Assembly: GCF_004339595.1 (NCBI RefSeq)
Contig: NZ_SMFU01000007.1
Location: 1 to 64,000 of the forward strand
Reading direction: 5' to 3'
DNA from: Marinobacterium mangrovicola
GTDB lineage: Bacteria; Pseudomonadota; Gammaproteobacteria; Pseudomonadales; Balneatricaceae
DNA: 64,000 nt
The notes under the pieces are model-generated. The model did no database searches, was not told the origin of the DNA, and saw only the letters and a list, made by a program, of their open reading frames with translations. Positions 62,097 to 64,000 of this stretch are shown one piece after another. Made by a program: the position numbers and the translations under genes. Position 1 is the stretch's first letter. Each line of letters opens with the position of its first letter.

Positions 62097-62696
62097 ATGG
62101 CGTTCAGTCCTCTTCTGCAAAATCTGGTCGATGCCCTGCGCTGTTTGCCGGGCGTCGGCCCTAAATCGGCCCAGCGCATGGCGTTGCACCTGCTGGAGCG
62201 GGATCGCAGTGCAGCGCTGACGCTGTCTGGCGCGCTGGTGGAAGCGGTCGAGAAGATCGGCGAGTGCACTGAGTGCCGTACCCTGTCTGAAGACCCGGTC
62301 TGCGAGATCTGCAGCAGCGAAGCGCGCGATAGAGGCCTGCTTTGTGTGCTTGAATCGCCGGTCGATATGATGGCGATCGAGCAGACCGGCGGCTACAACG
62401 GGCTCTATTTTGTGCTCAAGGGGCGGCTTTCTCCGATAGACGGTATCGGCCCGGATGCACTGGGGATCGACAAGCTGTTGAGCAAGGTGATCGACGGCGG
62501 TGTTCAGGAGTTGATCCTGGCCACTAACCCGACCGTAGAGGGGGAGGCGACCTCTCATTACATTGCCGAACAGCTCAGCGACCATCCGGTGAAGATCAGT
62601 CGCATTGCGCATGGTGTGCCGGTGGGTGGCGAGTTGGAGTACGTTGACGGCGGTACCCTGGCGCATGCGCTGGCAGGCCGTCGTTTACTGCGTTAA
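62097..62696 (+). CDS. recR: Recombination protein RecR
   Basis: Ring-forming protein that works with RecO and RecF to load RecA on gapped DNA. It has 199 residues. The N-terminal helix-hairpin-helix ([19 protein letters not shown]) is followed by a zinc finger with C57, C60, C69 and C72 and a Toprim domain ([27 protein letters not shown]-type region at about 80-170). The start is two bases after the ybaB stop, so translation is likely coupled. Confidence 0.96.
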   Translation: MAFSPLLQNLVDALRCLPGVGPKSAQRMALHLLERDRSAALTLSGALVEAVEKIGECTECRTLSEDPVCEICSSEARDRGLLCVLESPVDMMAIEQTGGYNGLYFVLKGRLSPIDGIGPDALGIDKLLSKVIDGGVQELILATNPTVEGEATSHYIAEQLSDHPVKISRIAHGVPVGGELEYVDGGTLAHALAGRRLLR

Positions 62697-62705
62697 GGAT
62701 ATGAG

Positions 62706-63890
62706 ATGACGGAAAAATCCAGGGCATGGGATTGGCAGGAACTGGAACGCTCGGCTGCGGCCCCCTGTTGGATCAGGGATAGCGAGACGCTGGCGCAGCA
62801 TTGTGAGCGTTGGCGGCAGTTGCCGATGGTGGCGCTCGATACCGAGTTTATGCGGGTGGACACCTTCTACCCACGTCCGGGGCTGATCCAGTTGGCGGAC
62901 GAGCACAACTGCTACCTGATCGATCCGCTCTGTATTGAGGACTTTTCCGCGTTTGTCGAGCTGATGGCCGATGGTTCGGTGCTCAAACTGATCCATGCTG
63001 GCAGTGAGGATCTGGAACTGCTGCTTAACAGCTACGGTGTGCTGCCCGAGCCGCTGTTTGATACTCAGGTGGCGGCGGCGTTTGCCGGCTGGGGCTTCAG
63101 CATGGGGCTGCAGCGCCTGGTTGATCATGCGCTGGGCGTGCAGTTGGGTAAGGGCGAGACCACGTCCGACTGGATGCAGCGTCCGCTGACGCGAGAGCAG
63201 GAACACTATGCGGCACTGGATGTGGCCTATCTGCCGGCCATTGCCACCGAGCTGCAGAATCAGCTCCGGGAGCAGGGGCGGCTAGACTGGGTCATGGAGG
63301 AGTGCTCCACGCTGCGGTTATCGGTGATCGATACCGATCCGCAGGGCTTAAGCTATTATCAGCGGTTCAGCCAGGTCTGGAACATTTCCGAGGTGAAGCG
63401 GGCCGGGCTGAGAGATCTTACCGCCTGGCGCGAGCAGGCCTGCCGTGCCCAGGATATTCCGCGTAACCGACTGCTGCGTAATCAGCACCTGCTCAGCATT
63501 ATTGAGCGCTGGCCGCAGACGCCGGAAGCACTGAGCCGGGTACCCGAGCTGCGGCGGAAGGTGGTTAAGGATCATGGCGAAACGATACTAAACTGTATTC
63601 GTAACGCTCAGCATTCTGCTGCTGAAGTGCCGCCGGAGCCGATCCAGCGACCGTTGCACTATGCGTGGAACAAGCGCATCAAGGTGCTCAAGGCGATTGG
63701 TCGCCAGGTAGCGGATGAGCAGGGACTGGCGGTCGAAGTGTTGCTGAGAAAGCGTGATATTGACGCGCTGATCCAGTCGCGCTCGTCTGTGGGTGGGTAC
63801 ACACTACCGCCCACGCTCCAGGGATGGCGTAAACCCCTGGTGGGAGAGGCGCTGCTTGAGCAGCTGCAACAATTCGAACAAGAGAATTAG
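62706..63890 (+). CDS. rnd: Ribonuclease D
   Basis: 3'-to-5' exoribonuclease that trims tRNA precursors. It has 394 residues (E. coli 375). The DEDDy exonuclease domain starts with D45 and E47 in ALDTEFM; the next acidic site is [12 protein letters not shown], and the Tyr site lies in [12 protein letters not shown]. Two HRDC domains fill the C-terminal half. It is nine bases after recR and one base before ycgL, as in several relatives. Confidence 0.95.
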   Translation: MTEKSRAWDWQELERSAAAPCWIRDSETLAQHCERWRQLPMVALDTEFMRVDTFYPRPGLIQLADEHNCYLIDPLCIEDFSAFVELMADGSVLKLIHAGSEDLELLLNSYGVLPEPLFDTQVAAAFAGWGFSMGLQRLVDHALGVQLGKGETTSDWMQRPLTREQEHYAALDVAYLPAIATELQNQLREQGRLDWVMEECSTLRLSVIDTDPQGLSYYQRFSQVWNISEVKRAGLRDLTAWREQACRAQDIPRNRLLRNQHLLSIIERWPQTPEALSRVPELRRKVVKDHGETILNCIRNAQHSAAEVPPEPIQRPLHYAWNKRIKVLKAIGRQVADEQGLAVEVLLRKRDIDALIQSRSSVGGYTLPPTLQGWRKPLVGEALLEQLQQFEQEN

Positions 63891-63891
63891 T

Positions 63892-64000
63892 ATGAAAATC
63901 TGCAGTATCTATAAGAGTCCGCGTAAGGACGAAATGTACCTGTACGTGGATAAGCGTGATGCGCTGACGCGCGTGCCTGAAGCGCTGCTGGAGATGTTCG
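63892..64000 (+). CDS. ycgL: YcgL family protein, cut by the window end
   Basis: Only the first 36 codons are in the window. The opening [20 protein letters not shown] is the family start, so the assignment is safe despite truncation. YcgL proteins have about 90-100 residues and no known function, and often lie next to rnd, as here. Confidence 0.85.
   Translation, partial: MKICSIYKSPRKDEMYLYVDKRDALTRVPEALLEMF

Overview
The window is chromosomal DNA of a Gram-negative gammaproteobacterium. Outer-membrane and lipid A genes (a TonB copper receptor, an LpxR-like deacylase, EptA, YdbH-YnbE-YdbL) and housekeeping genes with Gammaproteobacteria-type architecture (RecR, DnaX, FtsA/FtsZ, QueF type II, 4.5S RNA) support this. 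Gene order and protein style fit a marine Oceanospirillales-like organism, possibly Marinobacterium/Amphritea-like; the genus is a guess. No prophage, insertion sequence, CRISPR array, tRNA or rRNA was seen.

Layout. 0.1-8.2 kb: an MFS exporter, a cell-wall M23 peptidase, a YadGH ABC exporter coupled to queF, a YdjA nitroreductase overlapping a thioesterase, and a secreted cyclophilin. 8.4-10.1 kb: a chemoreceptor. 10.1-18.7 kb: a photo-oxidative (singlet-oxygen) stress locus built around an ECF sigma factor and its zinc anti-sigma ChrR. It holds SDR + NTF2-like genes, a divergent FAD oxidoreductase/DUF1365/CFA-like lipid-modification operon, and DUF523-DUF1722 plus photolyase downstream of chrR. 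Three promoter-like elements of the form TGAtCC-N16/17-CGTA sit before its three transcription units. 18.7-27.4 kb: assorted housekeeping genes (YigZ, Dgt, YciH, a retropepsin, a MetF-like protein, a globin-coupled diguanylate cyclase, MgtE, YjdF, YaeQ, GNAT). 27.6-36.5 kb: a DUF5610 protein, a glycine-zipper protein and envelope genes (OprC-like copper receptor, LpxR-like, YdbL/YnbE/YdbH), then an O-methyltransferase. 36.6-42.0 kb: two small genes, then a PAP2 phosphatase / response regulator / histidine kinase / EptA lipid A-modification module.

42.1-42.2 kb: four near-identical 17-bp dyads at an exact 32-bp period lie between eptA and ftsA. This is the most striking unexplained structure in the window. 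42.5-45.1 kb: ftsA-ftsZ, separated from the usual ftsQ and lpxC neighbours. 45.2-50.8 kb: two rRNA-modification genes, then an alanine module (AGCS symporter, Lrp, RidA, alanine racemase). 51-56.4 kb: a dual-receiver regulator, an XRE-cupin regulator, DUF2058, LysE and YcjX-YcjF. 56.5 kb: the 4.5S SRP RNA. 56.9-59.5 kb: a dicarboxylate/amino-acid symporter and an aldo/keto reductase. 59.7-64 kb: dnaX (with an E. coli-type frameshift site), ybaB, recR, rnd and a truncated ycgL.

All calls come from reading the sequence. Family names rest on recognised motifs and protein length; no searches were run.
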